Shown here in pieces: positions 50,182-61,199 of a stretch of 64,000 nt of DNA. The stretch is taken from contig CM055107.1 of the NCBI GenBank assembly GCA_029204225.1, forward strand, positions 2,757,923 to 2,821,922, in the 5' to 3' direction. The DNA comes from Diphasiastrum complanatum. Its lineage: Eukaryota > Streptophyta > Lycopodiopsida > Lycopodiales > Lycopodiaceae. Below the pieces are notes generated by a model. The model saw only the letters and a list, made by a program, of their open reading frames with translations. It had not been told where the DNA came from and made no database searches. The first letter of the stretch is position 1. Each line of letters opens with the position of its first letter. Position numbers and translations under genes: made by a program.

Positions 50182-50259
50182 GAGGATGGTCATGTGCAAA
50201 AGCATGATCCCTTGCATGTGCATGAGAATGAGGTAGTAGAGGTTGTAAGGAAGCAAACA

Positions 50260-50660
50260 CTACTACATATGTGCGCGTTTTGCCATGCGAACTCGAGACT
50301 TGGCCGAAATTTTGCCTTTTCTTTTTGCATGGCTCTACCACGCGGGGCACATCCATGCCAACCATTTTTGGCGACATTGCTAGTCAAAAATGGGTTGACT
50401 GCGACGGGTATGGGAGAGCCGGAGTGCCACTTTTACATTTTCGCGTGGCAGTGCCATGTGTGGTACTGCCATGCAAAAATTTATATTTCAAAAAATATAA
50501 TAATGAGCACCAAAATGATTTCCGTGGCAAAAACCATGCAAAGTCATTTTGCCACCGTGGCAATATTTACAAAAAATTTCTTCGAGACTTGCCACATGTG
50601 GCAAACAATTTAATTATGTTTCTTGGGACAAGTAATTTGCCATACGTGGCAATGTTTAGA
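50260..50660. repeat. Cluster of short inverted repeats (TTGCCAC/GTGGCAA)
   Basis: TTGCCACATGTGGCAA (50589-50604) is a perfect 16-bp palindrome and TTGCCACCGTGGCAA (50549-50563) a perfect odd-centred one. TTGCCATACGTGGCAA (50637-50652) is the same with two mismatches. More GCCATG/CATGGC and GTGGCA/TGCCAC pairs lie at 50284-50480. No coding domain. Confidence 0.8.
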
Positions 50661-51240
50661 AAAATTTGCTTGGACATGTTTTTTTTTTTCTTGACAGATT
50701 TTAAATTCTTAAAACTTAATGAAATCTTGTGAATGAATTTCATTACCAAAAGTACAATGTGTTTTCATATTGATCATGCTTAAAATATTATGCTAAATGG
50801 CCCATTGGGCTAGATTGTGGGATGAGAGAAACTTGTGTATTTGCAAAAAGGAAACAATAATTGAACGGTTGCTTTAAATGCTCACAAACATGTACACATG
50901 GTACAATATTGCCCTCATAATGACTATTATAGATTTTCAGTAATGAGGATATTGCCATAAGGAAAATGCTTTTGAACCATATAGAAATGATCAATGTATG
51001 GTCACTAATTATTTCCTTCGGTCAATCAATTTTTGATAAATCTTTAATACGCTTTTCCAATGGTAAGTAGGTTTTAGATTTGAAACCATTTGATTTAAAA
51101 TGAATCCGATTAATAAGGATTGCAAGATAGAACTCAAGATGAACTTAATAAATGCAACAATGTATAAAGATGTAAGGATTTGAAAAAAACAATATATGTA
51201 TGCAATTATGTAAACTATTATTTTATTAATAAAATGGTTG
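50661..51240. other. Unassigned AT-rich DNA
   Basis: No ORF above noise and no motif seen between the palindrome cluster and the CACTA relic. Confidence 0.4.
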
Positions 51241-51249
51241 TGACATATA

Positions 51250-53520
51250 TAGTTTAGTCATTGTCACAAGATTCAAATTCATCGACCAGTACATCTTGCA
51301 ACTCATCTCCACTTAGATGAATTTCATCATCACTATAGTAATCAAACCCTCTATCAATATTGTCGTTTGTGTCAGAATCACCTGATTCATTTCTATTCGG
51401 TTGAAATAATACACACATTTAACAATGTTAAGCTAAAAAAATTGTTATCATCATGTAACTACAATCCACAATAGATAGTTGCAATGAAACATTGTAAATA
51501 TTTAATATATTTTTTATGATTGAGAAAAAATGAATGTAAAACTCATGTACACACTTGTTCACAATGACGAGGTAACCAATGTGTCTGAAAAATCCATGCT
51601 TAATGTCTTGGTTGAATCGATAGCAGAAAATCCATTGCGGTCTCTTTTCACGGTTGCATTTGGCCCTTGATAGTTTATTTTAAACCATTTCACATCAAAC
51701 AAAAAATATTTACCATTATCACCAAAACACACCTCGTATATATCTTGAATAGTTCCTACATACTCAAGCTCTCCAAAAATTGGATTTTGGTCTCATGCAC
51801 TACTCCAACTTTCCTGATTGAAAGATGTCATGACACCACAATCATAAGACTTGCATCGTTTCATATCAACTCATTCAATGCGATGATGATGATCATTTGC
51901 CCACATTGCACTATACTTTTGATACAACCACATATGAATCGTAATTAAAACAATAATCAATCATCGTACAAGTACATTATATCTTTAAAAAAAGAGTAAT
52001 AGACAAACCCTTCAATCACATTCTCTTGCAAATTCCGATTCCATGTCAGATATGACTTGTCCCTTTGATCTTGCTTGTTGGAGTGTGTCAACTATCAAGT
52101 CTATGGTGCATTAGTTGGGCAATGGCTCAACATCATGTGAAGGTGCAGCTTGACTACGCCTCTTATGTCGGTGTCTATTTCTAGCCAGCGCTCTCTTTTT
52201 CTTCTCTTTTTTGTATAATTCCAACCACTTATTCATTACTCTATGATTATAGAGCATGAAAGTAGAAAATTTTCTCTAAGAAAAGGTGTCATTTTCTTAG
52301 GTGCACCTATACCTCGAGGTTTTTCACCTTTTACCTCATTGTTTTCCTCATCATTCATAGCCATGGAGTAGATGGATATATTTGAAACAAATATTAAGTA
52401 ACATGAATAAGAGATTCTTGCACTAACCAGACCTTTGCCATGCTTCCCTTTGGCCTTGCCTTTTCATGCACAAAAGCTTTCAAAACTTTCATGAATCTCT
52501 CTAAAACAAACATCCACCTAAAAAACATTTATTGCATGATGAGATCATTGTGTTCAATGATATAGAAAAAAAGTCGTGCTAGATCTATTGAAGCCACAAA
52601 AATCAAAATCATATGTATTGTACCTTGAGTGCATAGGACCAACAAAACCAATTTCTTGGACCACGTGCACAAGTAGATGCACTTGTATGTCCAAGATGGA
52701 AGTTGAAAAAACTCTCTCAAGCATACATACAACCTCCACTTATCTTCATTTTTTTTCCACGGCTATCTCATGAATCTCCTTGTCACACATCTATCAACAT
52801 CATATTTGTAGTATATGATTTTAGTGTCATCGTATGATTTTTGTCGAACTTGTATGTAAAAGAAAATGCAATAGCATAGAACATGAACAAAAGAAATGTA
52901 AGTATCTGACAATGGATGCTAATTTGTAAATGGTATCGTGAAGTTGATCAGTTAGACAACCATGAATGCACATTGGAAATATGTACTCGAGCATCTTCAG
53001 TCAATATGAGATCTAAGACAATGAAGTCTTCCTTCTGCTGTGAATGCCGTTCATAGTGAATGAGCAAAACATGTTGGTGTTCTCATCTCCCAAATGATTG
53101 AGGTACATACTTGTACTCTTCCTTGCTAAGAATTTGAGGGGCTCTTGGAACAATATGGGCATTTCCATCAATACCCAATTTTGGCTAGTACTCTTCTTTT
53201 TGTTTTTGCTCTTGTAGTCTGGTCTGGCAGAAACACTATCATTTTTTCACCCACCAAGTGTTTCCAAATTGATTCACCCACATTTTTGAATATATGCATA
53301 TCAAACAAGTGATTGTTCCCACAAGAATCTGAGGGACTCTTGGAAAAATATGGACATATCCATCTGTACCCAATTTTGCCCAATACTCTTTTTTGTTTAC
53401 GAACTTGTAGGTTTGGTCTGCCAAAATACTATTTTTTTCACCCAACAAGTGTTTCCAAATTGATTCACCCACATTTTTGAATATATGCATAGGATCAAAC
53501 AAGTGATTGATCAAAAGGTT
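51250..53520 (-). pseudogene. CACTA (En/Spm) transposase relic
   Basis: Minus-strand remains of a CACTA transposase. From 5' to 3': a tnp2-type block with DPMHIFKNVGESIWKHLLGE (53514-53440), present twice through a 191-bp duplication; a Lys/Arg-rich helix with HRVMNKWLELYKKEKKKRAL (about 52260-52170); a DUF4216-type segment reading FGELEYVGTIQDIYEV, then FLFDVKWFKINYQG (about 51785-51655); and an acidic C-terminus (DYYSDDEIHLSGDELQDVLV, about 51350-51270). The order tnp2, DUF4218 region, DUF4216, acidic tail is that of plant CACTA elements. Stops and frame changes throughout; no terminal repeats found. Confidence 0.72.
53137..53519. repeat. 191-bp tandem duplication in the CACTA relic
   Basis: CAAGTGTTTCCAAATTGATT and its flanks occur at 53255 and 53446. 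The whole unit repeats with about 10-15% difference by eye. Confidence 0.85.
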
Positions 53521-54225
53521 ATTCTAATATGGTAAACAATGAAGGATAGATAGTCTTGTCATACCATTGATTGGCTTGGACTCAGATTCACTCAGATTCA
53601 ACCCGAATCTTGTGCCAATCTGCCATGGACATTCTCTTTGGAGGCATCATTGTTTCCATTTTTTCTCCGAAGCCCTTTCTTTGTGTATTTCAAAATGGAT
53701 GATCTTCATGCAAGTATTGTCAGATTTATCCCTAACAGTCGAGTTCGACAATGACAAAGAATGTCAAAAGTGTTCAATCTATCAAATGTCAACAGAACTT
53801 GTTTTCACTTATTTTGAAGCTAATGACATGCCCTAACCATTATTAGGAAGTAGTTGCCATGCAATTGAATTGGATAAGTGACAACACATTGTGGCTAAGT
53901 ACCAATTGCGATCTGCGACCATACATTTATCTTCAACTATCATTTGGATAAGCCTAAATGAAATTCATAACTAGTATAAATAGTGGATCACTTTCTAGAT
54001 TAACTCCTTTCTCTTTTACATATTTCTATGAAATCAATCTAACAGATTTTGATGATTTCAAAGTTAGAATCACTTATAATTTGAATGTGGCAATAGTCGT
54101 GATAGTTTTGTTCGATTTTGATAGGCATAGTCATACATTAGAAGAATGATTATTCCACAGAGCCCAATAGTGCATCTATCGGATGCATCCATTTCTCTAT
54201 TGAGCATCCTTTCCTTCTTCCAACA
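53521..54225 (+). other. Unassigned DNA including a probable copia LTR end
   Basis: The last few hundred bases before the primer site at 54226 should be the left LTR of the copia relic (ending CCAACA), but its start could not be placed. No coding domain. Confidence 0.4.
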
Positions 54226-55657
54226 TGGTATCAGAGCAATGATATTTGGTATCAGATTATTTTCTATTGATTTTCAATTAAATCGTTGCATGGCAATAGT
54301 GTCTTGACATTATCAAATACTATTTTTCATTCTTAAGTCAACGAATTATTAACAAACTAACTTCTAGATGGATTCACAAAGCAAAGCTAGTCTCACTCTA
54401 GACAAGCTAAATGGATCCAATTATCTCTTATGGAAATCAAGATGAAGACCTTGCTAATTGCCAATGAGCTATGGAATGTTGTCACAAGAATCGAATTGAA
54501 GCTTGAAGATGACACAATTGACTCTAAGTGAAAATCGAAGGATGGTAAAGCTTTCACACTGATCATTCTTAATATATCAAATACCCAAATTGGGCGTGTA
54601 TATGAACCTCAAACTTCAAAAGAAGTATGGGACATCATGAGTGCACTATATGATGAGAAGGATGTGACTTCAAAGTTGCATCTCAAAAGGAAATTCTTCT
54701 CATTCAAGATGTCTAATGGTAATTCACTTCAGAATTATGTTAACTAGTTTAATAATCTCTTGCAGCATGTGGTAGATGTCGGATCAATTATCGACAATCA
54801 AGATGCAATCATGACATTGCTATCGAGCCTACCACCTACATACGAAAACTGGGCGATGATCATAATGACATAGTCAGATTTAACGCTCTCAAGATTAATC
54901 GCTATGTTGTTGTAGGAAGGCAGTCGAAAAAGCTCAGAAAGCTCTTTGAATTTAGTATCTCATGCTCTCTATGTGGTGCTAAATGTTAGAAGAAGAAAGA
55001 CTCAAAACAATTTGTTTCTAATAAAAAAAACCGACACAAAGTCAAGAGCAATTATCGAATCCACAGTTGAAGAAGAAGATGTTATGTAAGTATTGCAAAT
55101 ACATTAAGCATGAGATTCAAGATATTAGGATATTGAAAGAGAAGAACGTCAACAACAAATAGTCAGATCAACAGGCGAATACAATTGCAGTTACATCTCA
55201 TTCCCCAGTACAAGACATGGATGAAGGAGCATTTATGATCAGAGATTAGAAAGTGCAACAAGTCAATAATGCTTGGTTTTTGGATTTTGAAGCCACTCAA
55301 CATATGACCAGTCATTGTGAACATTTTCATTCAAATTTGCATAATAATACAAGCAAATTTTTTCATCTTGGCTTTAATCATACACACTAAGGTGAAGGCA
55401 CTATAAGATTGAAATTCCAGCATGATCAATTCAAGTTACTATCAAATGTTCTGTATGAACCTAAAAATGTTTGATATCAATAAGCAGAATTGTTGATCAA
55501 TGTCAAATTGTCGATAGGACAAATAAGGTCCTTGCACTTGGAAAGAGGCTTGGATACTTATATAGACTGATTCATTGTTATTTGACACAAGTCAAACCTT
55601 GAATACTTCTATTCTATCAATAAAGCATTAGTTTGGCACTATAGGTTAGGTCACTTG
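54226..55657 (+). pseudogene. Copia relic: primer site, gag, protease, pre-integrase
   Basis: TGGTATCAGAGCAA at 54226 is the tRNA-Met primer site. Gag starts at 54368 and reads LTLDKLNGSNYLLWKS, later SKEVWDIMSALYDEKDVTSK and LHLKRKFFSFKM, the same family as the gag at 10869-10402. A decayed knuckle and protease (AWFLDFEATQHMTSHCEHF, where the usual DSGA is changed to DFEA) lie near 55080-55330, then VWHYRLGHL of the pre-integrase block at about 55630. Many stops. It is interrupted at 55658 by the LTR of another copia element. Confidence 0.85.
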
Positions 55658-55920
55658 TGTTAGAAATCAATGATAAACTTCATTGTTACTGTTTATGAGG
55701 TACATTACTGTTGACAGCTGTGACCAGCTGTCATTAGCCGTAGGCTAGTCTATTAGTCTACTTGTAGGTTTTCTCTCTCTATCAGGGGTTCAGGGCTTAT
55801 TTGCACATTTTACATTCTGTATGAGTTAGTGTGATAGAGTGACAGTGCGTGCTCTTCTTCCGCCTTCTTGTGGTGATTGCTTATGGTGAATGCTTGATGT
55901 TGCATATCTAATTCTTGACA
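55658..55920 (+). mobile_element. Copia 5' LTR (263 bp)
   Basis: TGTTAGAAATC...CTTGACA, followed immediately by the primer site TGGTATCATAGC. Inserted in the older copia relic just after its RLGHL codons. Confidence 0.88.
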
Positions 55921-56109
55921 TGGTATCATAGCAGCAATAGTCATGCGTGCCTGATCAGTGGATACAGCTTGTCACAGGCTCCACAACGAAGTGAGAAAGT
56001 CCTTCACGGGAGGTGAAAGCTTGGAGAGATAAAACCGGTTGGAAGAAATCCTTCTTTGGTGTATTTTGCAGGTTTGGAGCTTAGAATCATCAGTGGGAAA
56101 TGAAGAAAC

Positions 56110-56330
56110 AGTCCCGGAGGCATCAGAAAGGCCAGGGCAGCATCAAACAAGTTGAAAATCTGTTGAGTGGGGAGATTTTTACAATACTTCCTAGTTGTTG
56201 TGAAAAGCACAGTCCCAGGCATCCAAAAGGCTAGGGCAGCATCAGACAGATTGAAAATCTGTTGAGTGGGGGAGATTCTTACAATACTTCCTTGTTGTTG
56301 TTGAAAGTGCTATTTGTGTGAGAGGTTTGC
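56110..56330. repeat. 99-bp tandem duplication in the copia leader
   Basis: AGGGCAGCATC followed by GTTGAAAATCTGTTGAGTGG-like sequence occurs at 56134 and 56233. Confidence 0.9.
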
Positions 56331-56568
56331 CAAGAAATCTCTCATTTGTCTGTTTGGAGTACCAGAAATCACACTAGATAGTGTCTAGTACTGTCATTCA
56401 GAGTTAGGAAGCTTCATACTTTTCACATTACTAATCTCTGTCTTTTGAACGATCACACCTTTCGAAATCTTTGCAAAGAGGAGGCGGCGTAGCCGGCGCG
56501 CCGAAGTGGGGAATCTAGAATATTCTCTCTGAAAGTTCTTATATTCTCTCTAATTTTCATCTTGTATG

Positions 56569-56904
56569 TACCAATATCGGATTGACACGCCAGAGGTAAA
56601 GAAAACCAAGAGCAGTCGTACATCCGTGCGTCATACCGATATCACATATCAGTACCAATATTGGAGCGACATGCCAGAGGTAAAGAAAATCCAGAGCAGT
56701 CGTCCATCCACGCGTCATACCGATATCACATATCAGTACCAATATTGGAGCGACGCGCCAGTGGTAAAGAAAATCCAGAGCAGTCATCCATCTGCGCGTC
56801 ATACCGATATCGCATATCTGTACCAATATCGGATCCACGTGCGTGAGCTAATGAGAATCCCGAGTAGTCGTGCACCCGCGCGTTGTACCGATATTAGGTG
56901 TCCA
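56569..56904. repeat. 84-bp tandem array, four copies
   Basis: Units begin TACCAATATYGG at 56569, 56653, 56737 and 56821, exactly 84 bp (28 codons) apart. Each also carries CATACCGATATC, so a TACCRATAT core recurs every 40 bp or so. CCAATATTGG is a perfect palindrome. Both strands are open across the array. Confidence 0.95.
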
Positions 56905-56965
56905 ACCAAAAATTTACAGTTCTATGGTGTGATAAATTTTGTGAGCTAGACTCATTTATCCAGTA

Positions 56966-58059
56966 ATGGAAACTCTAAGCGAGAGTGTCCTTAATGAGTC
57001 AAGCAAATTGGAAGGTGCCGCCAACTGTGCAGTTTGGAAATTCAAACTGAAGAATATTTTGATGGAAAAGGAGCTGTGGGAGATCGTGACAGGTGAAGAA
57101 ACAAGGTCAGTGATTGAAGAAGATCAGCGGGTATTTGATAGGAGAAAACGGAAAGCCAAGAATGTCATCAACTTATCAATTAGAGATGCAATTGTTCCCT
57201 ATATTTCAGATTCAGAAGGACCAAAAGAAGCGTGGGATACATTGAACGCATTGTTTGAAACGACAAATACATCTCGAATATTGTTTCTGAAGACGAAGTT
57301 GCATACATTGTGGATGGATGATGTGCAACTATTGCCGATCACATACTGAAGATCAAAGAGATCCGTGACCAATTAGCAGCAGTTGGAGAGCGAGTACAAG
57401 ATCGTGAGATCGTGCAATTGACATTGAATAGTCTGAGTGAGTCACATCAGATGTTTGTGACGAGTATAGCCTCAAGAGAAAATCTTCCAGCCTAAAAAGA
57501 ACTAGGTGGATTGCTTTTGCAAGAAGAGCAACGTCAAGAGAACTTGAATCATCGTAACAGGAGCTATGATCAGGCTCTTGCAAGTAGAGGACGAGGTGGA
57601 AGATTTGGCCGTGGAAGTTATCAATCGAGAGGAGGAAACTCAAGCCGGGGATCATTTCAACAATTTCATGAGCAAGTAAATGATAGTCCGAATCGAGGCA
57701 ATTGGAATCAAGGCCGAGGTCAAGGACATGGCTATTCAAGACAAAATAAACCTAGAAATTGTAGGTACTGCAACAAACCTAGCCACTGGGAGCATGAATG
57801 CTTCAAGAATCAAAAGGAGATGGAACAAAGAAAAGACAAATGGCAAGTGGGAAATTATGCTGATCAACATCAATTTGATGACTATTATTATGAAGACAAT
57901 TATACCGATCAACATCAATACGATGATGATCAATATGAAGATGATATTGGTGAGAGTTCAAAACTGTTAATTACAACATTAATGACAAGTGACGAAGCCA
58001 AGGATACATGGTACATTGATAGTGGTGCATCCAAGCACATGACTTCAAGGAAAGAGTGA
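56966..58059 (+). pseudogene. Copia gag, zinc knuckle and protease start
   Basis: Gag begins METLSESVLNESSKLEGAAN and continues VWKFKLKNILMEKELWEIVT and GPKEAWDTLNALFETTNTSR. The first frame breaks near 57340 and resumes at 57360-57500, then 57511-58059 has an Arg/Gly-rich segment (SRGRGGRFGRGSYQSRGGNS), a complete CCHC knuckle (CRYCNKPSHWEHEC) and a protease start (TWYIDSGASKHMTSRKE) with the catalytic Asp. A TGA at 58057-58059 follows. The Arg/Gly-rich part is typical of RNA-binding gag tails. Confidence 0.9.
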
Positions 58060-59916
58060 TTTTCAGAACTCAAGGAAACTGACAATGGTGATGAAGTTGG
58101 ACAAGCTCATGGCAAATTGCTATCTGTTAAAGGAGTTGGAGTAGTACTAGTGAAGTTAGCCAGCGGGAGGATAAAACAGATAAGCAATGTGCAATATGTA
58201 CCTGGCTTAGCTAACAATCTACTATTTGTTGGGACGATGGCTGATCAACAACTCAAGGTTGAGTTTGACAGTGACAAATGTCTTGTCAAAGACATCAAGA
58301 ATCACTACAAAGTGATTGCTACAGGAGCTAGAGTCAACGGGAATCGATTCTACAAATTGAATGCGAGATCTTTAACTCAAGCTATGGTAAGCACTGTTGA
58401 TAGTCGAAGTGATCTTTGGCATCAAAGGTTTGGTCATATCAGTGCTCAAAGCTTGCAAATTATTTAAAGAGGTAATCTAGTTGTTGGATTGCCTGATATC
58501 TCTTTTGAAGGAAAAATTTGTGAGGGTTGCATTTTGGGAAAACAACATAGAGAGAGAGATTTCCCAAAGATGGAGCAAGAAGAGCCAATGGCATTCTTGA
58601 TCTTGTTCATAATGATCTGTGTGGACCAATACAAACTAGGTCCATTAGTGGTTGTTACTATTTCATCACATTCATTGATGACTATAGTAGACATATCTGG
58701 ATTTATTTCATAAGCAAGAAACCTGATGCTTTTGCCAAGTTTAGAGAGTTCAAGGCTCTAGTTGAAAAACAAACAGGTCATTATATTAAGACCCTCAGAT
58801 CAGATGGTGGCGGTGAGTATTTTTCAACAGAGTTTATAAACTTTTGCAAGGATCAGGGGATCAAGAGACAAACCACTACACCCTATTCACCACAACAGAA
58901 CAGAGTTGCAGAACAGAAAAACAAATCCATTGTGGAGATGGCTAGGGCAATGCTTAAGAGCAAGGGTTTGCCAAATACTTGTTGGGCAGAAGCATGCAAC
59001 ACAGCTACTCATATCTTGAATCGGTGTCCCCGTGGAGGGTAAGACGCCTTACGAAGCTTTTACTGGAAAGAAACCTAATGTTTCTCATTTACGAGTATAT
59101 GGTTGTGATGCTTACGCTCATGTACCTGATGAAAAACAAAGGGAGCTGGATGCAAAAGCTGTTAAGTGTATTTTCCTTGGATATGATGAAAGAGCCAAGG
59201 CATACAGGATGTATGACACAAATGCACAAAAGATCGTGATTTCTAGAGATGCTACTTTTGATGAGATGGGTCAAAATGACCAAATAAAATTGACAATTGA
59301 TCCCTTTGATGATAAAGCTAAAGTGCAAGTAAAGGAAGAAGTTGGTGTCGATATGGAAGAGCCAATGGAAAAAGACAGGGTCAATAATGAGATTCCTAGG
59401 AGAGTGCCTAAGTGGTACTTGTCAGTAACAAGTGATGCTAATAAGGGAGATACTCCCGAATCAAGTGAGCAGGGAGAGCTTAGAAGATCAAGTAGAAATC
59501 GAAAACATCCTGCAAGATTAGAGATGAATCTAGCCCTAATGGGTTCTGTGCTCAAGGCTCAAGAACCAAAAACTTTTGATAAAGCAAAGGAGCACAAGGA
59601 GTGGCATGAAGCTATGGAAACAGAACCGGAAGCTATAACGAAAAATAGGACGTGGAACTTGGTTGAGCTACTTGATGGTAAGACGTCTATCACTTGCAAA
59701 TGGATATACAAGATCAAATATGGAGCCGATGGGCAACTCAACAAGTACAAAGCATGGTTGGTTGTGAGAGGATTTGAGCAGCAGGAAGGTATTGACTTTG
59801 AGGAAACCTTCGCACCCGTAGCTAAGATGGTAACTATATGTTCTATCATTGCTATTTATGTTTTCTATGGTTGGAAGATCCAGCAAATGACATTTCACTC
59901 CCACAATTTGGCCTAA
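58060..59916 (+). pseudogene. Copia protease end, integrase and RT N-terminus
   Basis: Continuing pol: protease end (QYVPGLANNLLFVGTM), pre-integrase (DLWHQRFGHISAQSLQI, CEGCILGKQHRE), integrase core in shifted frames (YFITFIDDYSRHIWIYF, LRSDGGGEYFSTEFI, TTPYSPQQNRVAEQKNKSI at 58650-58930), the IN-RT linker (SHLRVYGCDAYAHVPDEKQ, CIFLGYDERAKAYRMYD) and the RT start (TWNLVELLDGKTSITCKWIY, GIDFEETFAPVAKM). Frameshifts lie near 58640 and 59040. The sequence stops abruptly at about 59890, before the RT catalytic box, and passes into a gypsy LTR fragment. No 3' LTR. Confidence 0.92.
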
Positions 59917-60067
59917 AGTCTCTTTATTAACTTCTAATTAATCAAATCACTATGTGATCATCGGGTTGGACTTACACACGCAGGGTGCCAAATCCCTCTC
60001 ACTTATTAATTGCTAATAAATGAATAATCTAATTGGGGTTGTTTCGATATCCGCAAAACCTCCAACA
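59890..60067 (-). repeat. Truncated gypsy 3' LTR
   Basis: On the minus strand it starts TGTTGGAGGTTTTGCGGATA at 60067 and matches the first 175 bp or so of the LTR at 62572 (CACCCTGCGTGTGTAAGTCC, GACTTTAGGCC). It is cut at about 59890 by the copia fragment. Confidence 0.85.
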
Positions 60068-60393
60068 TTATCACCCACCAAAACTGGTGGCAGTCCCATG
60101 ACACCTTGCGAGATATATTCATTTTGGGCTTTGATTACCCTCACGCCGGACTTGTATAGGTGATATTGGACTTTCTCCATGAGTTCCAAGCACAGCTCAT
60201 TGAAATCTCTATCACGTGGCAAAGAATATTTGTGCACACCGGACAACCAATTTGACATTGTCCAAGTAATGAATTTTCGTTCCCATGATCCTCCCAGCAT
60301 TGTCACACGGTAGTATAATCGAGCCATCAGAAGTTCATTTGGGACCTGATCGGATGCCATTGGCTTATTTGGATTACAATCATCTCTCAACAA
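60068..60393 (-). CDS. Unidentified ORF before the gypsy 3' LTR
   Basis: Open minus-strand frame of over 100 codons running into the LTR at 60067. Composition is protein-like: LLMARLYYRVTMLGGSWERK, LSGVHKYSLPRDRDFNELCL, ELMEKVQYHLYKSGVRVIKA. I do not recognise it as RT, RNase H or integrase. It occupies the place where pol should end in this element, which lacks RT and integrase. It could be an extra ORF, a captured host exon or a diverged integrase tail; no introns are evident. Confidence 0.4.
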
Positions 60394-61199
60394 GATACGG
60401 ATGCGAGATAGGCTAAGTCTTTGGCGAACAATGTTGATTATTGCTTGACCGTGGGATCTGGTGAGGACTGGTACTCTTGTGCATAAGCCTGCAATGCCCT
60501 CTGAAAATCAATTGCTATTGTCCATGTGATGGCTAGTGGATGATCAGCCAATTTTGTGTATTGATGGTGATCCAATCCAAAGGAACTTCACACTCAGCCA
60601 CTTATTATGCCTTGGCATAGGCACAAAGAATGGATTGACCCACAATTGTCTTAGGCTTGCCGCATAGCTCTTTATTGAATATGTCATCTTTTCAAATACG
60701 ATTCTACATTTTCATCATAGGATAGAGCATGATTGACTAGAATAAGTTCATCAGCAATTGGATCGGCTGAAATCCAAGCTATGTTCATTATATTGGCAAC
60801 ATATGTGATGGCAGTATCAAGAGTATGGTCTTTCATTGGAATATCACTTACTTTTGATTTGTCATCACGTCAACAAATGACATCAACACATGTAGCCCAC
60901 TGCACAATCAATAGTTGCTAGCACTTGGTTCTAGTTAACATTATCAGTTTGATAATCATAATGAATTCCCAATGTCTTTTCTACTCGGTCATAAGAATGA
61001 TCCGTTGCGGAAGAATCATCATCTCCCTTCTGAATAGCTGGCTTGATCGTGCAAGTCAATGGATTAACTTTGATTGCTTGCTCGTGGTTTTCAAATGTGA
61101 TTTTTCCTGTACCCTAGTTTTGAATTACTTGCACAACTTGTAACCAATGACGTCCCAATAAAACATGATAAACTAATGGTGCTTTTGGTAAGTCCATTA
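60394..61199 (-). pseudogene. Decayed gypsy region downstream of the protease
   Basis: Short minus-strand fragments resemble the segment that follows the protease in the 20.1-20.6 kb copy (plus-strand bases near 61070-61140 pair with 20560-20620). No reverse transcriptase motif is present anywhere in the interval, so the RT and integrase have been deleted. Confidence 0.5.

Larger units (their letters stand above)
55921..56965 (+). other. Primer site and repeat-rich leader of the copia element
   Basis: TGGTATCATAGCAGC at 55921 is a tRNA-Met type primer site. The 1.04-kb leader before the gag ATG (56966) carries two separate tandem arrays (99-bp units from about 56110 and 84-bp units from 56569). 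It ends with CCAGTA just before the ATG. Confidence 0.8.

Noticed and set aside
56557..56838. Repeated-peptide ORF on the minus strand over the 84-bp array
   Set aside because: A consequence of the tandem unit being a multiple of three without stops; the gag-coding strand is plus.
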